Of a stretch of DNA of 64,000 nucleotides, positions 54,440-63,159 are shown one piece after another. A program made the translations under genes and the position numbers. The notes beneath the pieces are model-generated. The model saw nothing but the letters and a program-made list of their open reading frames with translations, was not told where the DNA came from and searched no databases. This stretch comes from Lachnospiraceae bacterium (lineage in GTDB: Bacteria; Bacillota; Clostridia; Lachnospirales; Lachnospiraceae): contig JAFUAB010000021.1 in NCBI GenBank assembly GCA_017460885.1, positions 1-64,000 on the forward strand, in the 5' to 3' direction. Each line of letters begins with the position of its first letter. Within the stretch, counting starts at the first letter, position 1.

Positions 54440-55975
54440 TCACATTCCCTTCTGCCTGATAACGGGCCTTAGGCTGAATACTTCTTCAAAAAAATCCGAA
54501 CGGTTGTCAAACAATCCCTTTTCCAGTGAAATATCGGTGGAAGCATTAAGCGTAAACACCAGCTCATCGTTTTTAAGAGCCACCTTCACATCCATAAACT
54601 TCTGTTTATGCGACCTGTCCAATCCGTTGGCCAGTCTGAGTATGGCGATCAGTTTACAGATCACCAGACAGGTTGGCGGATCCAGATCGAAGGTCCCAAC
54701 CAGCAGATCCTGGTATGAGAATTCCAGATGATTATACTTGACAACGTTCGCCACGATCTCTCTTTCACGGTGCGAGAGCCCGATGACCTCCGTGCTCATG
54801 ATTATGTTGTAGGAGCACTCACCGAGATTGGCCATGGAAATATATTTGCCGCAGTCATGAAGCATCGTGGAAATCCGAAGCAGCAGTCTCTCCCTGTTTC
54901 CCATTCCGTGTACCCTGCCGGTGGCATCAAATATCGCCAGTGCGATGGCCTCGAGCGTTTCTCCTCTTTTGCGGGAGCACATATATCTCTTGCCGAGGGA
55001 CCGGGCCGACGAAAGGATATCCCTCTCAAAATTGTGCCCCTTGGGAACAACGTGCTTCGACTCGGCATACTCATATGCCATTCCGTCTCCGAGTGTCACT
55101 CCGGGGATCCATATGTCTTCTATAGACCCCAATGCGCATATACTTTTAAGCAGGAGCGCCGATATATGACTGAGCGTCACATTATCCTCCGGAATAGCGA
55201 GGAATCTGGCGATCTCCGAGATCGGATGATCGCGTATGCTGTCAAGAAGGTAATCCACCTCGGCTTCCGATACCTTACCGTCCCTGCCTATATCGGGGAG
55301 ATGTGAATACGCTTCGGAAATATAATCGTCCACCACGATCAGATTACGTATCGTCACATCCTTAAGGTAAAGCTTTTTGAATACGCTGAGCTGTGTATCT
55401 ATAAGCTCACCCAGCAATTCCTCAAAATGCGTGCTCCTGGCATTCAGGTGCATCATGCGCTCGTTCAGAAGAAGCACACCCAGCACCAGATTCTGTGTGG
55501 TGATCAGTGTGCCATCCTGAAAAAGAGATACCTGCATGGAGCTGCCGCCTATATCAACTATAGCCGTAGTCTTGTCAAGAAGTTCGTCAAACACCCGTCC
55601 GTCACGATATGCAACGGCTTTGTAATGCAGAAAACGCTGCTCCGAATTACTGAGTACACTGCCCTCGAACCCGCTCCTCTGCCTGATGCGGTCAAGTATG
55701 ATCTCCGCGTTTGATGCACCTCTGACCGCGGATGTACAGCACAGTCTGTAATCATCCACCTTCATGGTGTCGCAGATCTCCTTGAACTCCCGCAGAACAC
55801 GGCACATTTCATCAAGCTTCGGATTACTGATCCTGCCTGTCACATAGGTATCGGTCCCAAGGTCTATCTGATGCCTGATGGAATCGATCTGCCTGATGCC
55901 GCTTTTGACCGACATTTCAAAAAGCTTAAGCTCAAGAGCGTATGAACCGACATCTATAGCCGCAAATGTTTTCAC
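54440..55975 (-). CDS. ppx: Ppx/GppA family exopolyphosphatase
   Basis: Hydrolyses polyphosphate ends, or pppGpp. 511 residues: an actin-like two-lobe ATPase fold (FAAIDVGSYALELKLFE, TTAIVDIGGSSMQVSLFQDG) and a C-terminal HD domain with LLRISTMLHDCGKYISM. The start is GTG after GGAG. It lies directly upstream of ppk1. Whether it prefers polyphosphate or pppGpp is open, but the neighbour argues for polyphosphate. Confidence 0.92.
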   Translation of the reverse strand: MKTFAAIDVGSYALELKLFEMSVKSGIRQIDSIRHQIDLGTDTYVTGRISNPKLDEMCRVLREFKEICDTMKVDDYRLCCTSAVRGASNAEIILDRIRQRSGFEGSVLSNSEQRFLHYKAVAYRDGRVFDELLDKTTAIVDIGGSSMQVSLFQDGTLITTQNLVLGVLLLNERMMHLNARSTHFEELLGELIDTQLSVFKKLYLKDVTIRNLIVVDDYISEAYSHLPDIGRDGKVSEAEVDYLLDSIRDHPISEIARFLAIPEDNVTLSHISALLLKSICALGSIEDIWIPGVTLGDGMAYEYAESKHVVPKGHNFERDILSSARSLGKRYMCSRKRGETLEAIALAIFDATGRVHGMGNRERLLLRISTMLHDCGKYISMANLGECSYNIIMSTEVIGLSHREREIVANVVKYNHLEFSYQDLLVGTFDLDPPTCLVICKLIAILRLANGLDRSHKQKFMDVKVALKNDELVFTLNASTDISLEKGLFDNRSDFFEEVFSLRPVIRQKGM

Positions 55976-55990
55976 TCTTTATCTCCTCAT

Positions 55991-57139
55991 CTAAAAGCAT
56001 CCCAGCACCTTCAGTGCCCTGGCTTCCTCTCTGAGTCCGCGGATCGCGTTTTTCACCGCGGGTTCCTCCAGATTACCGTCAAACTCTATAAAGAACCTGT
56101 ACTCCCAGTCTCTGTCCTCTATCGGTCTGGATTCTATCCTGGTCATGTTAAGGTCATTGTATATGAAATGTGAGAGCATATGATAAAGCGAACCGCTGGC
56201 ATGAGGTACCTCAAGACAGATACTCACGTGCTTTGACCCCTTCAAAAAGATCTTTTTATTACACACAACGATGAATCTGGTACGGTTATCCTCGGCCTGG
56301 TTGACTCCTTTCTGAAGGATCTCCAGTCCATAGGCATGCGCAGCCTGCTCGCCCGCTATCGCCGCCTGCGTGGGATCAGCATCGTCACGGACTTTCTGAG
56401 CCGCGAAGGCGTTGTTCTGCATACTGATCTGCTTCCATTCGGGATGAGAATTCAAAAATCTCGCAGACTGCATCAGGGACTGGGGATGGGAGTATACCGT
56501 CCGGATATCCTCTGTTCTGCTGCCGGGACAGCCCATCAGGCAGTGCTCGATCCTGATGATCTGTTCGCCGACTATATAGCTTTCGAATTCCATCAGCAGA
56601 TCATAAACGGAGGCCACGGTCCCGGCCGTGGAATTCTCTATGGGCAGAACCGCAAAATCCGCACTGCCCTCGTCAAGGGAAACAAACGCGTCCCTGAAGG
56701 TATCAACGTGAAAGCAGTTGATATCCTCTCCGAAATACTTCATCATGGCCATCTGTGAATAGGCGCCCTCCGCCCCCTGGAATACCACTCTCGATCTTGC
56801 CGTATCCAGCTTATCGGTCTCTATAAAGGACAGACTGCCGACCGCTCCGCTTTCGGCCAGTTTACGATACTGGAGCTTACGGGACATGCTCATTATCTGC
56901 TCGAACAGCTCCTCCACTCCCTTTGCGTTAAACTCATTGTGTGTCATTCCCCTGACACTGTTTAATTTGCTCTGTTCTCTTTCCCTGTCCAGAACCCTCT
57001 TACCGGTAGCGATCTTGTAGTCCGCGACCTGTGCGCATACGTCCATGCGCTCTTCATACAGTTCAACGATCTGTGCATCTATTTCATCAAGTTTGGTTCT
57101 CAATTCTCCGAGATCCGGAGCCGTAATCTTATCTGACAT
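55991..57139 (-). CDS. pheA: Bifunctional chorismate mutase/prephenate dehydratase
   Basis: P-protein of phenylalanine synthesis: chorismate to prephenate to phenylpyruvate. The 382-residue product has an N-terminal chorismate mutase (LGELRTKLDEIDAQIVELY, YKIATGKRVLDREREQ), a prephenate dehydratase (VVFQGAEGAYSQMAMMKYFG, FAVLPIENSTAGTVASVYDL) and a C-terminal ACT domain with the Phe-binding IESRPI motif. It is the first gene of the operon with ppx, ppk1 and maf. Confidence 0.97.
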   Translation of the reverse strand: MSDKITAPDLGELRTKLDEIDAQIVELYEERMDVCAQVADYKIATGKRVLDREREQSKLNSVRGMTHNEFNAKGVEELFEQIMSMSRKLQYRKLAESGAVGSLSFIETDKLDTARSRVVFQGAEGAYSQMAMMKYFGEDINCFHVDTFRDAFVSLDEGSADFAVLPIENSTAGTVASVYDLLMEFESYIVGEQIIRIEHCLMGCPGSRTEDIRTVYSHPQSLMQSARFLNSHPEWKQISMQNNAFAAQKVRDDADPTQAAIAGEQAAHAYGLEILQKGVNQAEDNRTRFIVVCNKKIFLKGSKHVSICLEVPHASGSLYHMLSHFIYNDLNMTRIESRPIEDRDWEYRFFIEFDGNLEEPAVKNAIRGLREEARALKVLGCF

Positions 57140-57210
57140 TTTTCTTTCCCGTATTTGTTTAATGATGCAGGTTCATGAGATGTTTTGTATCTTCTGACCC
57201 TTATCATATG

Positions 57211-57239
57211 ATTTTATCATCTCGAAAAACCGCTGACAA
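57211..57239 (-). promoter_or_regulatory. Promoter of pheA operon
   Basis: Minus strand TTGTCA (57234-57239), 17-bp spacer, TAAAAT (57211-57216). The leader of about 65 nt before pheA shows no obvious attenuator. Confidence 0.75.
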
Positions 57240-57255
57240 GATTTTGCCCCCTCTC

Positions 57256-57284
57256 TTGCCCGTATTCAAAGGAAATATTATACT
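57256..57284 (+). promoter_or_regulatory. Promoter upstream of 155-bp element A
   Basis: TTGCCC (57256-57261), 17-bp spacer, TATACT (57279-57284). The -10 box ends 1 bp before element A, so the predicted transcript starts a few bases inside the element and carries it as leader of the DUF5050-like gene. Confidence 0.65.
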
Positions 57285-57285
57285 T

Positions 57286-57440
57286 ATAGTAAACGAATTA
57301 AGTAATTGCACTTTGCCGAGCCATAACTGCCATAAATTCAAGTTACCATGGATGGTCAAGGGATTGTTCGGAAATGCATGGATGCATTTCCAATCCCGAT
57401 TTTGGCTCGCCATACGGCAATTACTAAATTCGTTGACTAT
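57286..57440 (+). mobile_element. 155-bp inverted-repeat element, copy A
   Basis: The 155-bp sequence has terminal inverted repeats of about 40 bp (33 of 40 positions match), starting TAGT and ending ACTA. Internally it has GGAAATGCATGGATGCATTTCC-type palindrome (57370-57391) inside a GGGATT/AATCCC stem, and ACCAT-GG-ATGGT. Copy B at 63625-63779 is identical in 153 of 155 positions, in inverted orientation. Size and ends look like a MITE; a TA target duplication is possible at copy B, and imperfect here (left TA, right TG). No transposase is in the window. It occupies the 5' leader of the next gene. Confidence 0.8.
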
Positions 57441-57464
57441 GAAGAGGGGAGGACCGCCTTATGA
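57348..57464 (+). other. Short open frame through element A, ending at the next start codon
   Basis: An ATG in the element opens 38 codons (beginning MDGQGIVRKCMD, ending VDYEEGRTAL) whose TGA overlaps the start of the following gene as ATGA. No clear ribosome site precedes it. Shares 31 codons with the copy B frame apart from one substitution (F/L). It could be a leader peptide or chance. Confidence 0.25.
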
Positions 57465-58507
57465 ACAGATCAAATGTCAAAGTTCTCATTGTCGTGGGTG
57501 TTCTGATCGCAGCGATAGTTGCCGCCAGCGTAATTTCCAATATAACGAGCCGTATTCCGGAAAATGATCCGGCCACCGTGGGAAACACGGGCGGTAACCT
57601 CAATAACGGAGGATATTTCTGTGAGGATCCCGAAAACGGCAGGGTATTCTTTGCCAATCACTACGACAGCGGTTATCTGTATTCAATGAACCCCGATCAG
57701 ACCGATCTCAAACGGCTGTACAACAGCGACTGCTCCAATATCTGTGTCGGAGGCGATCACCTCTATTTCTGTATGGAAACTCCCGAAGGGGGAAGCGGAC
57801 TAGGATTTGTGATCAAGACCTCGGGCATCTACAGATCCAGCAAAAAAGGCTCCAAGGTCGAATGTCTGACCTCCGATGATGCTCTTATCATGAACCTGGT
57901 AGGCAGTACACTCTATTATCAGGCTAATACCGGGACCGGAGTAGGTCTCAAGAAGGTACATATAACCGGTAAAGACGATCCTGTCGTAATCCAGGATTCG
58001 TTTGTCATAAATCCCGCCACGGCGATGAACGGTAATATCTATTTTAACGGCACGACAAACGATCACTACCTGTATGCCTTCAACACGGTGAGCGAAACCG
58101 TTCAGGCATTATGGGACGGGAATATATGGAATCCCGTATGGTATGACGGATATTTCTATTATATGGATATTTCCGACAACTATAAGATATGCAGATATTC
58201 TCCCGCCTCACAGTCGGTTGATATTCTGACTCACGACCGTGCGGACACCTTTAATGTCGGCTATGGGTATGTGTTTTACAGTGTTTCCACCGGTGATGCC
58301 CCGGGGCTCTACCGCATGCGTCTCGACGGATCCGACCGTACGATGCTGGATATGGGCTATACTTGTGATATTAATATTACGGAATCATATACATACTTCA
58401 GACACTTCGGACAGTCCACTCCCATCTATTACGTATCGACGCAGGGCGGGGGATATCCCCAGGAGTTTACCGCCGCAGAGACAGCTGCGGCCAAAAACAA
58501 AAAATGA
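57461..58507 (+). CDS. Membrane-anchored DUF5050/TolB-like beta-propeller protein
   Basis: 348 residues: an N-terminal membrane anchor or uncleaved signal (VLIVVGVLIAAIVAASVIS) and repeated propeller blades of the type GRVFFANHYDSGYLYSMNPD, LYYQANTGTGVGLKKV, GNIYFNGTTNDHYLYAFN, GYFYYMDISDNYKICRY, GYVFYSVSTGDAPGLYRM. It is predicted to face outwards. The ligand is unknown. A GGGGAGG site lies between element A and the ATG. It is monocistronic, and converges with the low-complexity membrane protein gene. Confidence 0.75.
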   Translation: MNRSNVKVLIVVGVLIAAIVAASVISNITSRIPENDPATVGNTGGNLNNGGYFCEDPENGRVFFANHYDSGYLYSMNPDQTDLKRLYNSDCSNICVGGDHLYFCMETPEGGSGLGFVIKTSGIYRSSKKGSKVECLTSDDALIMNLVGSTLYYQANTGTGVGLKKVHITGKDDPVVIQDSFVINPATAMNGNIYFNGTTNDHYLYAFNTVSETVQALWDGNIWNPVWYDGYFYYMDISDNYKICRYSPASQSVDILTHDRADTFNVGYGYVFYSVSTGDAPGLYRMRLDGSDRTMLDMGYTCDINITESYTYFRHFGQSTPIYYVSTQGGGYPQEFTAAETAAAKNKK

Positions 58508-58584
58508 GAGCCGGTCAATCCTGCCGGAGGTATACAATGAACGTCAAAATATTATTGACGTTCACTATAAGTCTCAGCTCTCAT
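58504..58584. terminator. Nested hairpin between convergent genes
   Basis: ATGAGAGC (58504-58511) and GCTCTCAT (58577-58584) are the ends of the two convergent coding regions and pair with each other; inside, TGAACGTCAA (58538-58547) pairs perfectly with TTGACGTTCA (58555-58564). No T run follows, so it is a weak or structural terminator on either strand. Confidence 0.5.
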
Positions 58585-60508
58585 TATATGCATCTATAAG
58601 TCTGGTATCTATCGCATCATAGATATCGTACAGTTTGTCATAATACTCCTCATACTCGTCATAATCCCCGTCATTCTGATCCATATAGTCAAACAGCTTG
58701 TCACTGCCCTCATCGAACTTGTCGCTCAGCTGGGTTTCGTAATCATAATAGATCTCACCCAGATCGACCGAATCATCCGACTGTGATCTGGTCACGGCCT
58801 CCGCAAACTTGGTCAGAAATGTATTTCCCATATTGGTCAGTGCGGTAGAATACTCATCAAATATCGCCTTGTATCCTGTTGACGGAGCCGATGAAGAGGA
58901 AGTTGATGATGTATCTCCGGAGCTGTCCGACTGACTGCTGTCACCGTAATACGTCACATTACTGCTGTCGGTGGTCGTAGTGGTACCGGTACTGCCCGGA
59001 TCCGTATTGCTGCTGCTCGAACTACTTTTCTTTGAACTGCTCGAGGATTTGTCAGGCCTGGTCTTCGGGACGGCTGAGCTACTGTTGTCGGATGAATCCG
59101 AAACTGAAGAACCCGTATCATACGAATCGGGGAGCATGGCTGTCAGATCGCTGTCATCATACGCTTCTTCGTCCTCGTAATCCCAGTCTTCTTCATCCTC
59201 ATCATCATCGTAATACCAGTCATCATCATCGTCTTCTTCACTGTACCAGTCGTCCTCATCATCGTAATATCCGTTAAGACTGTAGAAGGGAGATTCATAA
59301 CCCTTATCAGCCGAAAGTACGGTTCCCGTCGGGCCTGCCCGCAGAAGAAGATTGATCGCACAGAGAAGCATGGCTGCTGCTGCAAGACACGCTCCCACTA
59401 TGGCGGTCCATTTTTTCTTTTTGGGATCTATAAGTCCGAAATATGCCAGAACCATAGCGACTGCGATCGGGAAAAAGGCCGCCCACATACCGAAACACAA
59501 GAGAGCTATAGCCCCGAATACTATCGACAGGATTCCATATACATTTACTCCGCTTTTAGAATCGTTTTCTCCTGACTGTCTCTGTGCGCCCTGCTGATAC
59601 GGAGGCTGCGGAGGATAAGCGGTACCCTGCATATACGGCTGCTGATAACCCGGCATGGGCATATACGGAGCAGGCGGATAGACCGGTCCCTGCATATACG
59701 GCTGCTGATACATATTTGCGCCGGGGTATGGCTGTCCCGGATACGGCTGTCCGGAATAAAGCTGACCCGGATATCCCGCGGGCTGATTATACTGATTCCT
59801 CATGGAACGGTATTTCTCCGCTCTCAGTCTGGCGACGGTTTCCTTTTGAAGCTCGCCCTGCTGTTTGGGTTTCGCTGCCACGGCAGGTACGGAGCGTAAT
59901 GCCTGAGCCTGCACGGGCTGCTTCCCGGAGGTATTTTCATTCTGTCCGGGCTGCGGACGCATTGTATGTACATCAGGTGTATTTACCTCGGAAACGGGTT
60001 CGGGCATTACGACCGGTTCAGGTTCAACACTCATCTTTGGATACAATGGATCATCCTTTTCCTCGGGTATTTCAGAAAAATCTCCCTCCGATATTTCATG
60101 GAATGTTTCCACCGGTTCCCATTGAACGCCGGAGTCCGAACCTCCGGTCTGATCATCCGGTCCGATATCATCCAGAGATTCCATTATCACCCCGTCATCA
60201 AGTACTTCGTTATTATCGGCAGGTGAAGGAAAACTCCGGTTCTCGGGAGGAACATATCCCGCAGGCGTTCTGGAGCCATACACAGGTTCCGGAGGGATCA
60301 ATGCCTGATACTCCTGCTCCTTCTTCCGCAGAGCTCTTCCGGAAAGCTTCTGCTTTTTGACAGATCCCCGACCCGCAGCTTTCCTTGGTTCTTTGATCTT
60401 TTTTTCTTTGGGAGGTTTGGGCTCTTTGACCTTTTTTTCCTTCGGAGCCCTGGGTTCCTTTATTTTTTTCTCTTTGGGAGCTTTAGGCTCCTTTGTCTTA
60501 TTTCTCAT
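58574..60508 (-). CDS. Large low-complexity membrane protein, unknown function
   Basis: 644 residues in distinct blocks. Residues 6-42: three 11-residue repeats KEP(K/R)xPKEKKx. Then an acidic, Pro-rich region; a Tyr/Pro/Gln/Gly-rich stretch (about 240-310) with two YQQPYMQG repeats (23-bp DNA repeat, 59625-59647 and 59688-59710); about three hydrophobic segments of DUF4190 type (VYGILSIVFGAIALLCFGMW, AIVGACLAAAAMLLCAINLL); a very acidic Asp/Glu/Tyr/Trp run (about 415-455); a Ser/Thr-rich linker; and a helical C-terminal domain with acidic ends. The N-terminus should be cytoplasmic. It is the last gene of the PH-folC-folPK operon. No enzyme motif seen. Confidence 0.65.
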   Translation of the reverse strand: MRNKTKEPKAPKEKKIKEPRAPKEKKVKEPKPPKEKKIKEPRKAAGRGSVKKQKLSGRALRKKEQEYQALIPPEPVYGSRTPAGYVPPENRSFPSPADNNEVLDDGVIMESLDDIGPDDQTGGSDSGVQWEPVETFHEISEGDFSEIPEEKDDPLYPKMSVEPEPVVMPEPVSEVNTPDVHTMRPQPGQNENTSGKQPVQAQALRSVPAVAAKPKQQGELQKETVARLRAEKYRSMRNQYNQPAGYPGQLYSGQPYPGQPYPGANMYQQPYMQGPVYPPAPYMPMPGYQQPYMQGTAYPPQPPYQQGAQRQSGENDSKSGVNVYGILSIVFGAIALLCFGMWAAFFPIAVAMVLAYFGLIDPKKKKWTAIVGACLAAAAMLLCAINLLLRAGPTGTVLSADKGYESPFYSLNGYYDDEDDWYSEEDDDDDWYYDDDEDEEDWDYEDEEAYDDSDLTAMLPDSYDTGSSVSDSSDNSSSAVPKTRPDKSSSSSKKSSSSSSNTDPGSTGTTTTTDSSNVTYYGDSSQSDSSGDTSSTSSSSAPSTGYKAIFDEYSTALTNMGNTFLTKFAEAVTRSQSDDSVDLGEIYYDYETQLSDKFDEGSDKLFDYMDQNDGDYDEYEEYYDKLYDIYDAIDTRLIDAYNES

Positions 60509-60529
60509 TTCCCGTATCCAACTATCCGC

Positions 60530-61798
60530 TTATTTTTCCAGTCTGTGCTGCAGCTCCGCTATCGAACATCCAAAAACCGGATGAAATGCGTAAGGTGCGA
60601 TCTCACACATAGGATCAAGCACAAACCTGCGATTATGCATGTCCTTGTGAGGTATCGTCAGTCCATCCGAGTTAATGTACAGCTCGTCGTATAAAACAAT
60701 ATCCAGATCCAGGGTACGCGGACCCCAGTGAATCGTCCTTATCCTTCCGCATTCCTTTTCTATGTTTCCGACCGCCTTCAGCAGTTCCGACGGAGTATAT
60801 GTGGTTTTTATCTTGATGGCGCCGTTATAGAAGTTCTCCTGTTCAACCCCTCCGTAGGGTTCGGTCTCCATAATGGTCGATACCTTTTCAACCTTTATAC
60901 GCTTATCCATGGCAAGCAGTCCGATAGCTTTTTCTATATAGGACATCCTGTCTCCGATATTGGAACCGATGGACAGATATGCCGTATGCTCGTCATACTT
61001 ACGAACGGCGTCCAGCATCCTTACCATGCGCACATGCTCCTTAACATCATGAACCCTCAAAAAGGACACACCGTGCAGTACACCCCACGCACCGCAGGCA
61101 AGGGTTCCCTCCAGCCTCTGATCCGTATCGACACCAAGCGTAAGTCCGACCACGGACTTGCGGCTGACACCAAGCAATACCGGGAAGCCCAGTTCGCCTA
61201 TACGTTCCAGACATGCGATGGTCTCCAGATTCTGTTCATATGATTTGGCAAAGCCCACGCCGGGATCCAGGATAATGTTTTCCCTGTAAATACCGGCCTT
61301 AAGAGCATTATCAATACAGCCTTTGAGATCCGATATCACATCGTCCTCAAATCGTCCATATCCGCTGTCCTCTCTGTTATGCATCAGACAGACGGGAACC
61401 CCGGTTTCGGCAACGAGTCCGGGCATATCGGGGTCGGCCTTCATGCCCCATATGTCATTGATCATATTTATACCGGCATCGATGCCCGCTCTTGCAACTT
61501 TACTTTTGTATGTATCCAGGCTCAACGGGATCTCAAAATGCGATCTTATGGCCTCGATCACCGGAATAACTCTGGATATCTCCTCCTCGTCACTGATCCC
61601 GGTATAGCCCGGTCTGGTTGACTCACCTCCGATGTCAATGATATCCGCACCCTCTTCGATCATCTTCTCTGCATGTCTGAGAGCCTCATCAACATCCATA
61701 TATCTGTTTCCGTCCGAAAAGGAATCCGGAGTAACATTCAGAATCCCGCAGATAAATGTGTGTTTATTGCAATTAAACGATCGGCTGCCTATCTTCAC
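60530..61798 (-). CDS. folP-folK: Dihydropteroate synthase-HPPK fusion
   Basis: Two consecutive folate-pathway enzymes in one 422-residue chain. Residues 1-267 are dihydropteroate synthase (GILNVTPDSFSDGNRY, DIGGESTRPGY, LDTYKSKVARAGI, NDIWGM, LDPGVGFAKSYEQN, GVSRKSVVGLTLG). Residues 271-422 are hydroxymethyldihydropterin pyrophosphokinase (AYLSIGSNIGDR, ENFYNGAIKIKTTYTPSELL, HWGPRTLDLDIVLYDE). This order is the reverse of the familiar HPPK-DHPS fusions of Chlamydia and eukaryotes. The start is GTG after GGAGG. It lies 13 bp after folC. FolB and FolE are not nearby. Confidence 0.95.
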   Translation of the reverse strand: MKIGSRSFNCNKHTFICGILNVTPDSFSDGNRYMDVDEALRHAEKMIEEGADIIDIGGESTRPGYTGISDEEEISRVIPVIEAIRSHFEIPLSLDTYKSKVARAGIDAGINMINDIWGMKADPDMPGLVAETGVPVCLMHNREDSGYGRFEDDVISDLKGCIDNALKAGIYRENIILDPGVGFAKSYEQNLETIACLERIGELGFPVLLGVSRKSVVGLTLGVDTDQRLEGTLACGAWGVLHGVSFLRVHDVKEHVRMVRMLDAVRKYDEHTAYLSIGSNIGDRMSYIEKAIGLLAMDKRIKVEKVSTIMETEPYGGVEQENFYNGAIKIKTTYTPSELLKAVGNIEKECGRIRTIHWGPRTLDLDIVLYDELYINSDGLTIPHKDMHNRRFVLDPMCEIAPYAFHPVFGCSIAELQHRLEK

Positions 61799-61811
61799 AA
61801 TTTTACCTCCG

Positions 61812-63140
61812 TTATAATTTCATCTGTTTTCTGGTCAGATACATGGCTTTGGATTCCGTGATCCTCCTGACCTCCCCCAAAAAGGAGAGAGAACCGAATA
61901 CCAGTATCGCGCTGTCCCTGTCAGCCAGCAGATACGCCATTTCAAGGGCTTCTTCAAGAGAAGATGCGCTACTTACGGTATCGTTGTATTTGCGAACCGT
62001 CTCCGCCAGCTGTATTGCGGGCAGAGCACGCGGATTGTCCGGAGGTGTCACCGTGATCACATGAGATGCCAGAGGACACATAATCTCCGAGATGGCAGGA
62101 TAATTCTTGTCTCCAAGAACACCGAAAATATAGATCAGCTTGCCGGCCTCTATCCTGTCCCTAAGGTATACCTGTACCGTTTCGGAAAGCCTGCGGGCCG
62201 CATCCTCATTATGGGCTCCGTCGGTTATGACAAGAGGTTTGGTCGCTATTATCTCAAACCTTCCGGGCCATTCCGTTTTCTCCAGGCCGGCGCGTATCTG
62301 TTCATCCGTGATCCTGATCTTTTCTTTCTTAAGGGTCTCAACCGCAGTTATGGCGGTAATGGCATTCTCAACCTGCCAGGTTCCGTTAAGATGAAGCTTA
62401 AGTCCGCGGTATCGTCCGTAGTCAAAGGACGTTCCCTTCAGGCTGAATTTAACATTCTTCAGATTCTTACGCTCCGCCACAGTCAGATCATTCTTCATCA
62501 ATGTAGCCTTGGCCCTGATGACAGCTGCGGCTTCCGGAGGCTGAAGGATACTGACGGTATGTCCGCCGGCTTTGATGATCCCCGATTTTTCTCTAGCTAT
62601 AGCCTCGATGGTTTTGCCAAGATATTTGGTATGATCCAGACTTATGGTTGTAAAAACGCTGAGCAGGGGAGTCTTTATGACATTTGTCGCATCGTTTGCT
62701 CCTCCCATGCCGCATTCCAATACTACTATATCACACTCTGCTTCCGCAAATACCATAAATGCCAGAGCGGTCTCAACCTCAAAAAGGGTCGGTTCGTCCT
62801 CTCCCTGCAGCACCATCATATCGGCGGCGGCTTTGACATCATCCATATTTCTGCAGAGGGCGGCCTGGGAAACATTGCGTCCGTTTATCCAGTACCGTTC
62901 CTTTTCATCATTAACCGCGGGCGAAGTAAACCGGCCGACCTTTATCCCGGCCTCCTTAAGAATATTTGAGATATACGCACAGACCGAGCCCTTGCCGTTG
63001 GTTCCCGTCACATGAATAAACCTGAGTCTGTTCTGGGGATCCCCCAATTTAGCGCAAAGTGTAATAACACGCTCAAGGCCGGGGTGCATACCGGCCTTTT
63101 GCAGATGCTCTCTGTAGTTTTGGAAATCTCTGATATTCAT
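61812..63140 (-). CDS. folC: Folylpolyglutamate/dihydrofolate synthase
   Basis: Adds glutamates to folates and often also makes dihydrofolate. The 442-residue product has the Mur-ligase-type P-loop FIHVTGTNGKGSVCAYIS, SLDHTKYLGKTIEAIAREKS, VLECGMGGANDATNV, and the C-terminal Rossmann domain (VITDGAHNEDAARRL). It lies 13 bp before folP-folK and 19 bp after the PH-domain gene, forming a folate operon. Confidence 0.96.
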   Translation of the reverse strand: MNIRDFQNYREHLQKAGMHPGLERVITLCAKLGDPQNRLRFIHVTGTNGKGSVCAYISNILKEAGIKVGRFTSPAVNDEKERYWINGRNVSQAALCRNMDDVKAAADMMVLQGEDEPTLFEVETALAFMVFAEAECDIVVLECGMGGANDATNVIKTPLLSVFTTISLDHTKYLGKTIEAIAREKSGIIKAGGHTVSILQPPEAAAVIRAKATLMKNDLTVAERKNLKNVKFSLKGTSFDYGRYRGLKLHLNGTWQVENAITAITAVETLKKEKIRITDEQIRAGLEKTEWPGRFEIIATKPLVITDGAHNEDAARRLSETVQVYLRDRIEAGKLIYIFGVLGDKNYPAISEIMCPLASHVITVTPPDNPRALPAIQLAETVRKYNDTVSSASSLEEALEMAYLLADRDSAILVFGSLSFLGEVRRITESKAMYLTRKQMKL

Positions 63141-63159
63141 GATTGACCGGTTCTCTTAA

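Noticed and set aside
57140..57205. Attenuator or T-box in the pheA leader
   Set aside because: The leader is only about 65 nt, with no T-box motif, terminator pair or Phe-rich peptide.
57204..57413. 69-codon minus-strand frame (starting MASQNRDWKC) in element A, with a 61-codon partner in element B
   Set aside because: It runs antisense to the predicted leader transcripts, has no ribosome site, and differs completely outside the element; explained by the shared repeat.
57400..57445. Outward promoter in the end of element A (TTGACT)
   Set aside because: TTGACT is present, but no -10 box occurs at 16-18 bp; the upstream TTGCCC/TATACT pair is far better.
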